Source: Gammaproteobacteria bacterium
GTDB lineage: Bacteria; Pseudomonadota; Gammaproteobacteria; Steroidobacterales; Steroidobacteraceae
NCBI GenBank assembly: GCA_028293725.1
Contig: JAQGOE010000355.1
Coordinates: 7,762-71,761 of the forward strand
DNA length: 64,000 nt
Direction: 5' to 3'
In this document: positions 1-10,168 of the stretch, piece by piece
Position numbering within the stretch: the stretch's first letter is position 1
How the letters are laid out: each line of letters opens with the position of its first letter
Made by a program: the position numbers and the translations under genes
The notes under the pieces: generated by a model
What the model was told of the DNA's origin: nothing
Databases searched by the model: none
Seen by the model: the letters and a program-made list of their open reading frames with translations, nothing else

Positions 1-1085
1 TTGTGGAGCACCTTGCCGGTCGCGTCGCGACCCAGGAGGCACGTGAGGTCGAAGCGGAAGCCGTCGACGTGCATGTCAGTCACCCAGTAGCGCAGCGCGC
101 TCAGGATGAGGTCGCGCACAGCAGGCCAACACAGGGTCGCGCCGTGCTCGTCCGCTTCGGCCGTATGATCGAGGACAATATCAATGATCACCTCGATGCC
201 TGCGGCGTGCAGCCGCCGCACCATTTCCTTGAACTCCAGCGTCTGTTGGCCGGCTTCGGCTGCGCTGCTGTAGGCACCGCTCACCGCGAAGAAGGCTACG
301 GGGTCGTAGCCCCAATAATTTCGCAGCGGCCGCCCCGACTGTAGATCGCGTCTCGAGAGCGTGTTCGGGTTGAACTCCTGCACCGGCAACAGCTCGACCG
401 CGGTGACTCCGAGCTCCTTGAGATAGGGGATCTTCTCGGTCAGCCCGCGGTAGGTGCCCGGACACCGCACTCCCGAGCTGACATCGCGGGTAAAGCCGCG
501 GACGTGTGTCTCGTAGATCACCGTCTTCGACCAGGGATGTCGCGGCGGCCTGTCGTCGTGCCAATCGAAGCGCTCGCCCGTAACGACACACTTCGGCATC
601 GCTTTAGCATCATCGATGTTAGAGGTGCGCGCGTCGCTATCAGCGGACTCATCACTGCGTGCCGCGGCGAAATCCCAAGAGGGTGCCCGCGCCAGTGCCG
701 TTGCACAGGGATCCAGCAGCAGCTTGCGGAGATTGAAGCGATTGCCCTTCCCAGGCTCGTAGGGAACGTCAACCCGGTAATCGTAGAGTTGGCCTGTTGC
801 GATGCCTTTGATCCACGCGTGCCAGACATCGCCCGTCCGGTTGCGGACCGGGTCGAGGTCGATGATTCTTCCAGGTGTCGAGTCGGAAGCGGAAGTGAAT
901 AGCTCGAGGCGGACGCGAGTGGCGTGGCGGCTGAACAGGGCAAAGTTGACGCCGCCATCGTACGCGTATACTCCAAGGGGCAATGGTGTTCCGCGCTGCA
1001 CGCCAGCGGTCTCGGTCACCTCCGAGAGGTATTCATTGAAGTTCCGTTCGCTGCTCACAACCTCGTGCTGACAGAGATCGTTCAT
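1..1085 (-). CDS. glgX: Glycogen debranching enzyme GlgX (N-terminal part, runs off the left edge)
   Basis: About 361 N-terminal residues are visible; the stop lies outside the window. The start is the ATG read leftward from 1085. An N-terminal early-set/CBM48-like segment (GVYAYDGGVNFALFSRHA, about residues 35-55) is followed by the GH13 barrel. Visible landmarks are NYWGYDP, the first conserved GH13 region VIIDIVLDHTAE, and near the left edge DGFRFDL, whose second Asp is the catalytic nucleophile position. GlgX/isoamylase enzymes hydrolyse alpha-1,6 branches in phosphorylase-trimmed glycogen in the cytoplasm. The gene diverges from the hybrid kinase at 1323. A trehalose-forming isoamylase relative (TreX) is the main alternative. 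No frameshift is seen in the visible part. Confidence 0.9.
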   Translation of the reverse strand, partial: MNDLCQHEVVSSERNFNEYLSEVTETAGVQRGTPLPLGVYAYDGGVNFALFSRHATRVRLELFTSASDSTPGRIIDLDPVRNRTGDVWHAWIKGIATGQLYDYRVDVPYEPGKGNRFNLRKLLLDPCATALARAPSWDFAAARSDESADSDARTSNIDDAKAMPKCVVTGERFDWHDDRPPRHPWSKTVIYETHVRGFTRDVSSGVRCPGTYRGLTEKIPYLKELGVTAVELLPVQEFNPNTLSRRDLQSGRPLRNYWGYDPVAFFAVSGAYSSAAEAGQQTLEFKEMVRRLHAAGIEVIIDIVLDHTAEADEHGATLCWPAVRDLILSALRYWVTDMHVDGFRFDLTCLLGRDATGKVLH

Positions 1086-1322
1086 TTCGAGGCTCCTGCG
1101 GAATGTTGGATCGCGCACCGGTAATGCTTGTATAGCGCCGATGGGGGACTGCGGACATCGTGGTCTGTACATATCGAATGCGTACGAACCACTGAGGGCC
1201 GAGTGACGGTAAGTACTTGTGCGGATGGCGGCGGGGGAGAATCCCGGACCGAGCGACACGCATTGCTACCGCAAGGGGTGAATGCGAAGCTAGTCGCCCA
1301 GCGAGCCGGAGGTTGGTCCATA

Positions 1323-2882
1323 GTGGTTGCGACGTTGTCCTCCGAGCTGGTGCGCAGTGCCCTCGAGTCCTCGCCGGACGCGATGGTGCTCGTCGACGCG
1401 TCCGGGCAAATTCTGTATGCGAATCAACAGCTTTCGGTGTTGTTCGGCTATTCGCGCGAGGCGGTTCGCGGCGAGCGCATTGAACTGCTCATACCGGAGC
1501 GCTTCCGCCTCCACCACCCCGCCCATCGTGAGCACTTCGCCGCGGAAGACCGGCTCCGTCCCATGGGCGCGGGCCTGGATCTCTACGCCCGTCGTAAAGA
1601 CGGCTCCGAATTTCCGGTCGAGATCAGCCTCAGCCCGATCCACGAGAGCGGCCAAGCACTAGTCGCTGCCGCGATTCGCGACGTCACGGATCGGAGGCGC
1701 GTACAACAAGATCTGATCCTCACGCGTGAAGCTGCAGAGCACGCGCGGCAGGCCGCCGATGAGGCACGCGAAGTGGCGGATCGCGCCAATCAGGCCAAGA
1801 GCCGCTTTCTCGCCACCGCCAGTCACGATCTGCGGCAACCGTTGCAATCGCTCGCGCTTCTGAACGGGACTTTGCGCCGCCTGGTCACGCATCCCGAGGC
1901 TATCGAGGCCCTCGCCTACCAGGACCAGGCGATCGAAGCGATGTCGCGCCTGCTGAACGCCCTTCTCGACATCGGCAAGCTCGAATCGGGCGCCATCAAG
2001 CCCCAACCCGTCGACTTCACCGTCGCGGTGTTATTCGAGGAGTTGCATCATGAGTTCGCCAGCCTGGCCGCCGACAAGGGACTGCAACTGGAGGTGTCCG
2101 CCGTGAACGGCTGCATTCACAGCGACCCCGCGCTGGTCGGGCAGATTCTGCGCAACCTGGTCTCCAACGCGATCAAATACACTCGCGCGGGAACCGTAAA
2201 ACTCAACAGCCAGAGGACCGCGGATCGCGTCCGCGTCGAAGTGCTCGACACGGGCGTCGGCATTCCCGCGGATCAGCTCCAATACATTTACGATGAGTTC
2301 TACCAGGTCGGCGTGGCGACCAACAGCTCGCGTGACGGCTACGGCCTGGGCCTCAGCATCGTGCAGCGCCTCGTCAGGCTGCTCGGCCTGCGGCTCGAGG
2401 TCAGCTCGGAAGTCGGCAAAGGCTCGGGATTCGCTCTGAACCTTCCCTGCGGCCAGGCCACCACGAGGGCGGTCAGCGAGGCCGTTGCAACCATCCAGAC
2501 ACCGCGGCAAACCACAGCTCCCCGGGTGCTGCTCGTGGAGGACGACCCGGCGGTGCGCGACGCAACCCGCATGCTCCTCAAAGTGGAGGGTTATCGGGTA
2601 CTCACGGCGAGCTGCCTGGCCGAAGCACAGGCGCTGGCGCTTGAATACCCGCAGCTGGATCTGCTGGTTACAGACTATCACTTGAGTAATAGCGAGACCG
2701 GCACGCAGGTGATTGCGTCCCTGCGGGCAAGTCTCGGCGCACATCTGAAAGCGGTGTTGATCACCGGCGACACGTCCTCGGCGGTGCGAGATCTGCAACA
2801 CGACGAGAAGACTCGCCTGGCCCGCAAGCCCATTCACGCCGAAGAGCTGCTGACGTTGCTGAAGTCGCTCCTTGCGACTTGA
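1323..2882 (+). CDS. Hybrid sensor histidine kinase (PAS - HisKA/HATPase - receiver)
   Basis: The start is taken as GTG at 1323 because GGAGG lies at 1308-1312; an in-frame TTG at 1128 would add 65 residues without domain character. The order of domains is PAS (first about 120 residues), a short coiled coil, an H-box with ASHDLRQPLQSL (phospho-acceptor His), an HATPase with the N-box LRNLVSNAIKY and G-boxes DTGVGI and GYGLGLSI, and a C-terminal receiver with LLVTDYHL as the phospho-Asp site. There is no membrane segment, so it is probably a cytoplasmic sensor. It lies upstream of, and in the same direction as, the FixLJ-type pair at 3072-4843 and may feed that pathway. The PAS ligand is unknown. 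It lacks the full FixL heme signature seen in the next gene. Confidence 0.9.
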   Translation: MVATLSSELVRSALESSPDAMVLVDASGQILYANQQLSVLFGYSREAVRGERIELLIPERFRLHHPAHREHFAAEDRLRPMGAGLDLYARRKDGSEFPVEISLSPIHESGQALVAAAIRDVTDRRRVQQDLILTREAAEHARQAADEAREVADRANQAKSRFLATASHDLRQPLQSLALLNGTLRRLVTHPEAIEALAYQDQAIEAMSRLLNALLDIGKLESGAIKPQPVDFTVAVLFEELHHEFASLAADKGLQLEVSAVNGCIHSDPALVGQILRNLVSNAIKYTRAGTVKLNSQRTADRVRVEVLDTGVGIPADQLQYIYDEFYQVGVATNSSRDGYGLGLSIVQRLVRLLGLRLEVSSEVGKGSGFALNLPCGQATTRAVSEAVATIQTPRQTTAPRVLLVEDDPAVRDATRMLLKVEGYRVLTASCLAEAQALALEYPQLDLLVTDYHLSNSETGTQVIASLRASLGAHLKAVLITGDTSSAVRDLQHDEKTRLARKPIHAEELLTLLKSLLAT

Positions 2883-2902
2883 CGGCTCCCCCGGGACACC
2901 GC

Positions 2903-3046
2903 CGCTAAGTACTTTCCCGTAGGCATAGCTACGGATGCGCGGTCCGTCGAGGAGCAGCAGGATTGCCTCGTGGCTTTACGCCAAGCGTCACTCTCAGGAG
3001 ATCCGCTCATGCGCTCGATCCGCCGCATCGTGGAATGTACTTAGCG
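2903..3046. promoter_or_regulatory. Inverted repeats between the two kinase genes
   Basis: A perfect dyad, CCGTAG-N6-CTACGG, lies at 2917-2934. It is enclosed by a second perfect 10-bp inverted repeat, CGCTAAGTAC at 2903-2912 and GTACTTAGCG at 3037-3046. The CCGTAG dyad has the size expected of a dimeric helix-turn-helix site. The location is the 189-bp gap upstream of the FixL-like gene, so autoregulation by the adjacent FixJ-type regulator is one possibility. This is inference; no known consensus is claimed. Confidence 0.4.
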
Positions 3047-3071
3047 CCAGTCACCCCGGGGGTGTCGCATA

Positions 3072-4226
3072 ATGCCCAGGCTCATGACAAAGTCAGCCTC
3101 GCCAATCTGCTGCAGCTCCGGGTCCGCTGAAGAAGTTCAGGCGCTCCTGGATGCCGCGGTCGATGGGGTGATCATCATTGACCATCTCGGCTGCATCCAG
3201 GCGTTCAACCGCGCGGCCGAGCACCTCTTCGGCTACGCGGCGCCCGAAATCCTCGGCACGAGTGTCAACACGCTGATGGCCGGGCTCGATCGCAGCGCTC
3301 ATGACGAGTACTTGGCGCGCTACGGGACCACACGCGTCCCTCATATCATCGGGAGAGGTCGCGAGGTCGAGGCACGCCGCAAGGACGGCAGCGTATTTCC
3401 CGTCCATCTCTCGGTAGGCGCGGTTGCCGGTACCGAGCCGCCACGCTTCGTCGGTTTCATCCAGGATCTCTCGCTCCGCCGGCGGTCCGAGGAGGAGACG
3501 CACAGACTGCAGGAGCGTCTGACGCACGTCGCGCGTCTGACGACGGTTGGTGAGATGTCGGCGGGCATCGCGCATGAGCTCAACCAGCCCTTGACGGCCG
3601 TCGCCAACTACGCGCAAGCCTGCGATCGCCTGTTGGGAATGCCGGATCCCGACATCGCTGAAATTCGCGGCGCCCTTCGACAGATTACGGAGCAGGCGGT
3701 GCGGGCGGGCGACATCATTTACAGGCTCCGGACGCTCGCGCGCAACGACGTGATGAAGCGCGAGCCGACGGATGTCAATGTGTTGATCAGCGAGCTGACC
3801 GAATTGATTCAGCTCGCCGCCAAGACACACGCGGTGCAGTACAGACTGGAGCTCGCGGTGGAGCCCCCGCAGGCCGATGTCGATCGGACCCGGATCCAGC
3901 AGGTGATTCTCAATCTCGTGCACAATGCTCTCGAAGCGCTCGCCGAGAGTCCCGGCGTGCGGGAGGTCGCCGTGCGCACCCGCCTGACGTCCGAGGGTGA
4001 AGTCGAGATCGCCGTCTGCGATACGGGCCCGGGCGTCTCACCGGCCATCGTCCCGCGTCTGTTCGATCCCTTTTGCACTTCGAAGACCCACGGGACCGGA
4101 CTCGGGCTCGCCATGAGTCGCACCATCATCAGGTCGCACCAGGGTACTCTGGACTACTGCCCGAACTTGCCGCACGGTGCCTGTTTTACCGTACGTCTGC
4201 CCCTGGACAGCGTGGAAAGCCCATGA
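3072..4226 (+). CDS. fixL: FixL-type oxygen sensor histidine kinase (heme PAS)
   Basis: A 384-residue soluble kinase. The PAS domain (about 20-135) aligns by eye with the rhizobial FixL heme domain. His77 (in SAHDEY) matches the proximal heme His200 of Bradyrhizobium FixL, Arg83 matches R206, His91 (PHIIG) matches H214, and Arg97 matches R220, the residue that signals oxygen binding. The kinase core has VGEMSAGIAHELNQPL with acceptor His168, an N-box, and G-boxes DTGPGV and GTGLGLAM. FixL autophosphorylates when oxygen leaves the heme and passes phosphate to FixJ. The stop overlaps the next start (ATGA at 4223-4226), so the pair is translationally coupled. Neither membrane helices nor a second PAS domain are present. 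Confidence 0.9.
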   Translation: MPRLMTKSASPICCSSGSAEEVQALLDAAVDGVIIIDHLGCIQAFNRAAEHLFGYAAPEILGTSVNTLMAGLDRSAHDEYLARYGTTRVPHIIGRGREVEARRKDGSVFPVHLSVGAVAGTEPPRFVGFIQDLSLRRRSEEETHRLQERLTHVARLTTVGEMSAGIAHELNQPLTAVANYAQACDRLLGMPDPDIAEIRGALRQITEQAVRAGDIIYRLRTLARNDVMKREPTDVNVLISELTELIQLAAKTHAVQYRLELAVEPPQADVDRTRIQQVILNLVHNALEALAESPGVREVAVRTRLTSEGEVEIAVCDTGPGVSPAIVPRLFDPFCTSKTHGTGLGLAMSRTIIRSHQGTLDYCPNLPHGACFTVRLPLDSVESP

Positions 4227-4843
4227 AAGAGCGCTCGCCGGTCGTTTTCATTGTTGACGACGACGAGGCGGTGCGCAGCTCCTTGCGCCTGCTCCTGAAA
4301 TCGGTGGGCCTGGTCCCGTCGGCCCTGGGCTCCGCCCGCGAGTTCCTGGATAAATACGACCCGGCGCAGCCCGGCTGTCTGGTGCTCGACGTGCGCATGC
4401 CCGAGATGAGCGGCCTAGAGCTGCAGGAGCAGCTGAATCTGAAGGGGGCGGTGCTCCCGGTAATCTTCATCACCGGTCATGGGGACGTGCCGATGGCCGT
4501 GGAGGCCATGCAGGCCGGGGCCTGCGATTTCCTGCAGAAACCCTTTCGCGATCAGGATCTGATCGATCGGATCCAACGCGCCCTGGACAAGGACCGCACC
4601 AACAGGGCCGCGCTCAACGAGCGTACCCTCATTCGCGAGCGGCTGCAGTCGCTCACACCGCGCGAGCGGGAAGTGCTCGCCATGGTCACGAGCGGCAAGG
4701 CGAACAAGGTCATGGCGGCGGATCTCGGTGTGAGTCAGCGGACCGTGGAGATTCACCGGGCACGTGTGATGGAGAAGATGAGCGCCGCCTCGCTAGCGCA
4801 ACTCGTGCGCATGGTCATGGACCTCGATGAGAAGGTGAGTTAG
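4223..4843 (+). CDS. fixJ: FixJ-type response regulator (receiver - LuxR HTH)
   Basis: A 206-residue protein beginning at the ATG that overlaps the fixL-like stop. The receiver domain starts VVFIVDDDEAV. Asp56 in VLDVRMPEMSG is the phosphorylation site, T in FITGHGD and K in LQKPF complete the active site. The C-terminal LuxR/GerE helix-turn-helix includes LTPREREVLAMV and SQRTVEIHRARVMEK. It should activate transcription when phosphorylated by the upstream oxygen sensor. Candidate targets are the neighbouring cytochrome, ATPase and phosphoketolase genes, which is inference from position only. Its last 29 bases overlap the 3' end of the convergent cytochrome gene. Confidence 0.92.
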   Translation: MKERSPVVFIVDDDEAVRSSLRLLLKSVGLVPSALGSAREFLDKYDPAQPGCLVLDVRMPEMSGLELQEQLNLKGAVLPVIFITGHGDVPMAVEAMQAGACDFLQKPFRDQDLIDRIQRALDKDRTNRAALNERTLIRERLQSLTPREREVLAMVTSGKANKVMAADLGVSQRTVEIHRARVMEKMSAASLAQLVRMVMDLDEKVS

Positions 4844-5480
4844 GTCCGAGCCGCGACAAGTAGTCGGCCAGCCCGACGATGTCGTCGTGCTCGAGTCGCG
4901 CCAGCAGCCGCACGTGGGCCGGTGGGAATTCAGGCCTCCGGCCGTCGACCGCGTCATAGATCTGGCGCCGCAGATATTCAAAATGCTGCCCGCCGATCTT
5001 AGGAGTATTGCGACTGGCATCGCCCTCCCCCGATGGTCCGTGACACGATGCGCAGTTGCGGAGATACACGCTCGCGCCATGAGTGACGAGATCTCCAGGG
5101 CCGATCCCGGACGACGCCGCGGGTTCGAGTCCATTCACGTATGCGGCTACATCGGCGATGGCCTGAACGTCAGCGAGATGATGCCGGTCGGCGAAGTTCT
5201 CCATCCGCAGATCCCAGCGGCCACCGTGACGGAACTCCACGAGCTGCTTCACCAGGACGGTCAGATGTTGGCCGCCAATGCGCGGAATCGCACCGTCCGC
5301 TGTGCCGGCCCCGTTGGGCCCGTGGCAGGCCGCACACGTCATGAAAGAATCAGCGCCTCGGTTCAAAGCCGGTTTGGCCTGCATGGCCTCGAGGAATTCC
5401 TGCTGTACCACGGGCATGGCGGACACCGGCAGCGGTGCCAGCATCGCAAAACAAAACATCGTAAAATATCGTCGACGCAT
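4815..5480 (-). CDS. Periplasmic diheme cytochrome c (c553/c4 type)
   Basis: A 221-residue precursor. The start at 5480 gives a clean signal peptide (MRRRYFTMFCFAMLAPLPVSA). Upstream in-frame codons lack a signal. Two class I cytochrome c domains follow, each with a heme motif (CAACH, then CASCH) and distal-Met regions. The repeated PRIGGQH / PKIGGQH segment shows an internal duplication typical of c4-type electron carriers. It probably shuttles electrons to a terminal oxidase or reductase in the periplasm. The gene is convergent with the FixJ-like gene and overlaps it by 29 bp. Confidence 0.9.
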   Translation of the reverse strand: MRRRYFTMFCFAMLAPLPVSAMPVVQQEFLEAMQAKPALNRGADSFMTCAACHGPNGAGTADGAIPRIGGQHLTVLVKQLVEFRHGGRWDLRMENFADRHHLADVQAIADVAAYVNGLEPAASSGIGPGDLVTHGASVYLRNCASCHGPSGEGDASRNTPKIGGQHFEYLRRQIYDAVDGRRPEFPPAHVRLLARLEHDDIVGLADYLSRLGPNSPSHRGP

Positions 5481-5727
5481 CGTGTCACCCCGTCTTTCGC
5501 CCAATCTCCAACCTAACCGGTGGCACCAGCGGGCGAATCGGGATTTATACGCATTGCCCGGGCGGGGGACGCCGGCGCCGGAGTGATTACATGCTGAATC
5601 AGGCCTATATGGAAATTGCCAGCGGAAATTACGACGGCATTCACCTACTCGCGTAAGGGTATTGCCGAACGGACTGAACATAGGCCTTCGTGCAAGCTCA
5701 AGCCCCCTAACGAGATGGAACAGCCAA

Positions 5728-6381
5728 ATGAAAAGTGACACACAGATACAACAGGACGTGATGGCAGAGCTGAGCTGGGAACCCTCGGTCAACGCTGCGC
5801 ACATCGGAGTCGAAGTCTCTGGTGGAATCGTGACCCTAGCCGGCCACGTGACGAATTACGCGGAAAAGCTGAACGCCGAACGAGCTGCCCAGCGCGTCGA
5901 CGGTGTGAAGGCGCTGGCGGTCGAGATGGACGTTACGCTTCCTGGAGCGAGTAAGCGGAGCGACTCCGACATCGCACAGTCGGCCAACAACGTGCTGCGG
6001 TGGACGACTTACCTGCCGATGGACCACATCAAAGTCAAGGTCGAGAGCGGCCGGATCAGCCTCTCCGGCGAGGTGGAATGGGACTACCAGAGGAAGGGCG
6101 CGATCGAAGCGGTTCGCCATCTCCTGGGTGTCACGGGAGTCAGCGATCAGATCACGCTCAAGCCGAAGGCATCCGTGTCCGTCGTCAAAGCGGACATCGA
6201 GGCTGCGCTGAAGCGGCGTGCGCAGAAGCATGCGCAGGCAATTTCTGTCGAAGTGCAGGGGAGCGACGTGACGCTCACAGGGGTAGTCAACAGCTGGTCG
6301 GAACGCGATCTGGCGAGGAATTCCGCGTGGGGCGCCCCGGGCGTTCGCAACGTGAATGACAACATGACCGTCACCTTCTAA
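5728..6381 (+). CDS. Triple BON-domain protein
   Basis: A 217-residue protein with three BON modules: about residues 1-70 (VEVSGGIVTLAGHV), 75-145 (VKVESGRISLSGEV) and 150-217 (VEVQGSDVTLTGVV). BON domains bind phospholipid membranes or ligands and are common in stress-induced proteins. No signal peptide is visible, so it is probably cytoplasmic or membrane-peripheral. The ATG at 5728 begins the first BON; an ATG-type start at 5662 would add 22 unconvincing residues. Single-gene unit between the cytochrome (divergent) and the ATPase operon. Confidence 0.85.
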   Translation: MKSDTQIQQDVMAELSWEPSVNAAHIGVEVSGGIVTLAGHVTNYAEKLNAERAAQRVDGVKALAVEMDVTLPGASKRSDSDIAQSANNVLRWTTYLPMDHIKVKVESGRISLSGEVEWDYQRKGAIEAVRHLLGVTGVSDQITLKPKASVSVVKADIEAALKRRAQKHAQAISVEVQGSDVTLTGVVNSWSERDLARNSAWGAPGVRNVNDNMTVTF

Positions 6382-6393
6382 CGCGGCTGCGGG

Positions 6394-6417
6394 GGGGTTC
6401 GATACGTTTCGGACCCC
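6394..6417 (+). terminator. Stem-loop after the BON gene
   Basis: GGGGTTCGA pairs with TCGGACCCC (9 bp with one G-U pair) around a 6-nt loop, 13 nt after the BON stop. There is no U-run, so it is a weak candidate for transcription termination or 3'-end stabilisation. Confidence 0.4.
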
Positions 6418-8584
<2,167 letters not shown>

Positions 8585-8592
<8 letters not shown>

Positions 8593-8914
8593 GCGAGACT
8601 CAACCCGGCCATCTGCGACCCAGAACTTCAGCCGCAACGTCGGTGCACAGGAGAACCGCAAGTTGCAAGCTCTGCGGAGGCCCGCAGACGTCTGGTCGGG
8701 CCTGGGAATGTTAGGACTCATCGGCTGGTCCGTTTGCTTGCCCACCCTGTTGGGAGCCTGGCTCGGTCTGTGGCTGGACAAGCGGCACCCGGGCACACAT
8801 GCCTGGACACTGGCATTGCTCGTCGCCGGCTTGTGCGTGGGGTGCGCAAATGCGTGGCACTGGATAACGAAGGAACAGAGTGCCATTCAGCGTAGGCAGA
8901 GGAACGACGAGTGA
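8585..8914 (+). CDS. atpQ: N-type ATPase accessory membrane subunit AtpQ
   Basis: 109 residues with a GTG start overlapping the end of atpC. A polar N-terminus of about 40 residues precedes two transmembrane helices (about 43-62 and 72-92) joined by the short loop LDKRHPGTHA. AtpQ (AtpI-like) is found only in N-ATPase operons; its exact function is unsettled, and a role in c-ring assembly or Mg/Ca transport has been suggested. Position between atpC and atpR supports the call more than sequence conservation does. Confidence 0.82.
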
Positions 8915-9183
8915 GCGATATCGGTCCCATCATCGGAGCACTCGCCATCGGCATGTTCCTGGGAGCACTGTTCTTCGGCGGCCTGTGGTGGACCGTGCGC
9001 CGTGGCCTAGCCACCGCAAACCCCGCCTTGTGGTTCGGGGTTAGTGCGTTGGCCCGCATGGCGATGACATTGTCGGGCCTCTATTACGTGGCGCGTGCGG
9101 GATGGCCGAGCTTGGTCGCGTGCCTGTGCGGACTGCTCATCGCCCGGGTCGCGGCTACGCGGCTCACACGCGTCACGAGTTGA
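8911..9183 (+). CDS. atpR: N-type ATPase accessory membrane subunit AtpR
   Basis: 90 residues, GTG start forming a GTGA overlap with the atpQ stop. Three hydrophobic segments (about 6-28, 38-60, 63-80) with Arg residues between them (WWTVRRGL, ALARMAM, LLIARVAATRL). AtpR is the second N-ATPase-specific membrane protein. Membrane-embedded arginines have been proposed to interact with c-subunit carboxylates. Identification rests on operon position, size and topology. Confidence 0.82.
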   Translation: MSDIGPIIGALAIGMFLGALFFGGLWWTVRRGLATANPALWFGVSALARMAMTLSGLYYVARAGWPSLVACLCGLLIARVAATRLTRVTS

Positions 9184-9190
9184 CCTCGTC

Positions 9191-9862
9191 ATGCGCATCG
9201 GCCCCGACCAACTCATCCTCTGGCAACACGGCTTCGTGAAGCTGAACGCGACCATCGTCACCACGTGGGGACTCATCCTGCTCCTGACGATCGGGGCAAG
9301 CCTCATCACTCGCAAGCTGACTAGCGATGTCATCGCCTCACGCTGGCAGGCTGCGCTCGAGATTCTCATCACCGGCATCGATGAGCAGATCAAAGAGGTT
9401 GGGTTGAAGGTACCCGAACACTACATCGCCTTCATTGGCACGCTGTTCATCTTCATTACGACGGCCAATCTGTTCACCATCATACCGGGCTACGAGCCTC
9501 CCACCAGCTCCCTTTCGACGACCGCCGCGCTCGCAACGTGCGTTTTCGTGGCGGTGCCTCTTTTTGGAATCGGGCGACGCGGCTGGCGTGGCTACCTGAA
9601 GTCGTACCTCCAGCCCACGGTGATCATGTTGCCGTTCAATCTCATCAGCGAGCTCTCGCGCACTCTGGCTCTCGCCGTCCGCCTGTTTGGCAACATGATG
9701 AGCGGTACGATGATCATCGCGATTCTCCTCACCATCACTCCGTTCATATTCCCGGTGGCGATGACCCTGCTCGGTCTGCTGACCGGCATGGTGCAAGCCT
9801 ACATCTTCAGCATCCTGGCGACGGTCTACATTGCGGCCGCCACCGGGGATGGCGATAGCTAG
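9191..9862 (+). CDS. atpB: N-type ATPase F0 subunit a
   Basis: 223 residues from the ATG at 9191. Five or so membrane helices. The essential stator arginine is visible in LSRTLALAVRLFGNM, the hallmark helix of subunit a, followed by the conserved C-terminal MVQAYIFSILATVYIAAA. It forms the two ion half-channels next to the c-ring. It starts 7 bp after atpR. An in-frame upstream start at 9095 lies inside atpR and is unlikely. Confidence 0.93.
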   Translation: MRIGPDQLILWQHGFVKLNATIVTTWGLILLLTIGASLITRKLTSDVIASRWQAALEILITGIDEQIKEVGLKVPEHYIAFIGTLFIFITTANLFTIIPGYEPPTSSLSTTAALATCVFVAVPLFGIGRRGWRGYLKSYLQPTVIMLPFNLISELSRTLALAVRLFGNMMSGTMIIAILLTITPFIFPVAMTLLGLLTGMVQAYIFSILATVYIAAATGDGDS

Positions 9863-9883
9863 TCAATCGAAACGAGGACACCC

Positions 9884-10165
9884 ATGGACAGCATGACACT
9901 CATCGCGGTCGCTTCCACCGTCACGGCCGGAATCACCATCGGCGTGGGATGCTTCGGACCGGCGATGGGCCAGGGGCGCGCCGTCTCCACCGCTCTGAGC
10001 GCCATAGCACAGCAACCCGATGCCGCGCCGACCATTACCCGGACTCTATTCGTAGGGCTCGCCATGATCGAGTCGATGGCGATCTACTGCTTCGTGGTCT
10101 CGATGATCCTGTTGTTCGCCAACCCGTTCTGGAACCACGCCCTCACGACGGCGGCCGGGAAGTAG
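9884..10165 (+). CDS. atpE: N-type ATPase F0 subunit c with sodium-type ligand set
   Basis: 93 residues in two membrane helices joined by the polar loop AQQPDAAP. The ion-binding Glu63 sits in AMIESMAIY. Gln30 (PAMGQGRA), Ser64 and Tyr68 occupy the positions of Gln32, Ser66 and Tyr70 of the Ilyobacter tartaricus Na+ site with identical spacing; Thr67 of that site is Met65 here. The protein forms the rotor ring. Many N-ATPase c subunits carry a second helix-1 carboxylate where this one has Gln30 (recollection). The ligand pattern points to Na+, but protons cannot be excluded. Confidence 0.93.
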   Translation: MDSMTLIAVASTVTAGITIGVGCFGPAMGQGRAVSTALSAIAQQPDAAPTITRTLFVGLAMIESMAIYCFVVSMILLFANPFWNHALTTAAGK

Positions 10166-10168
10166 GCG

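Noticed and set aside
2031..2837. A 268-codon open frame antisense to the hybrid kinase
   Set aside because: The kinase and receiver motifs on the plus strand are continuous; the antisense protein resembles nothing.
5595..5660. Possible second copy of the CCGTAG/CTACGG-type dyad before the BON gene
   Set aside because: Only a loose CCTACTC...GTAAGG similarity; not a real inverted repeat.
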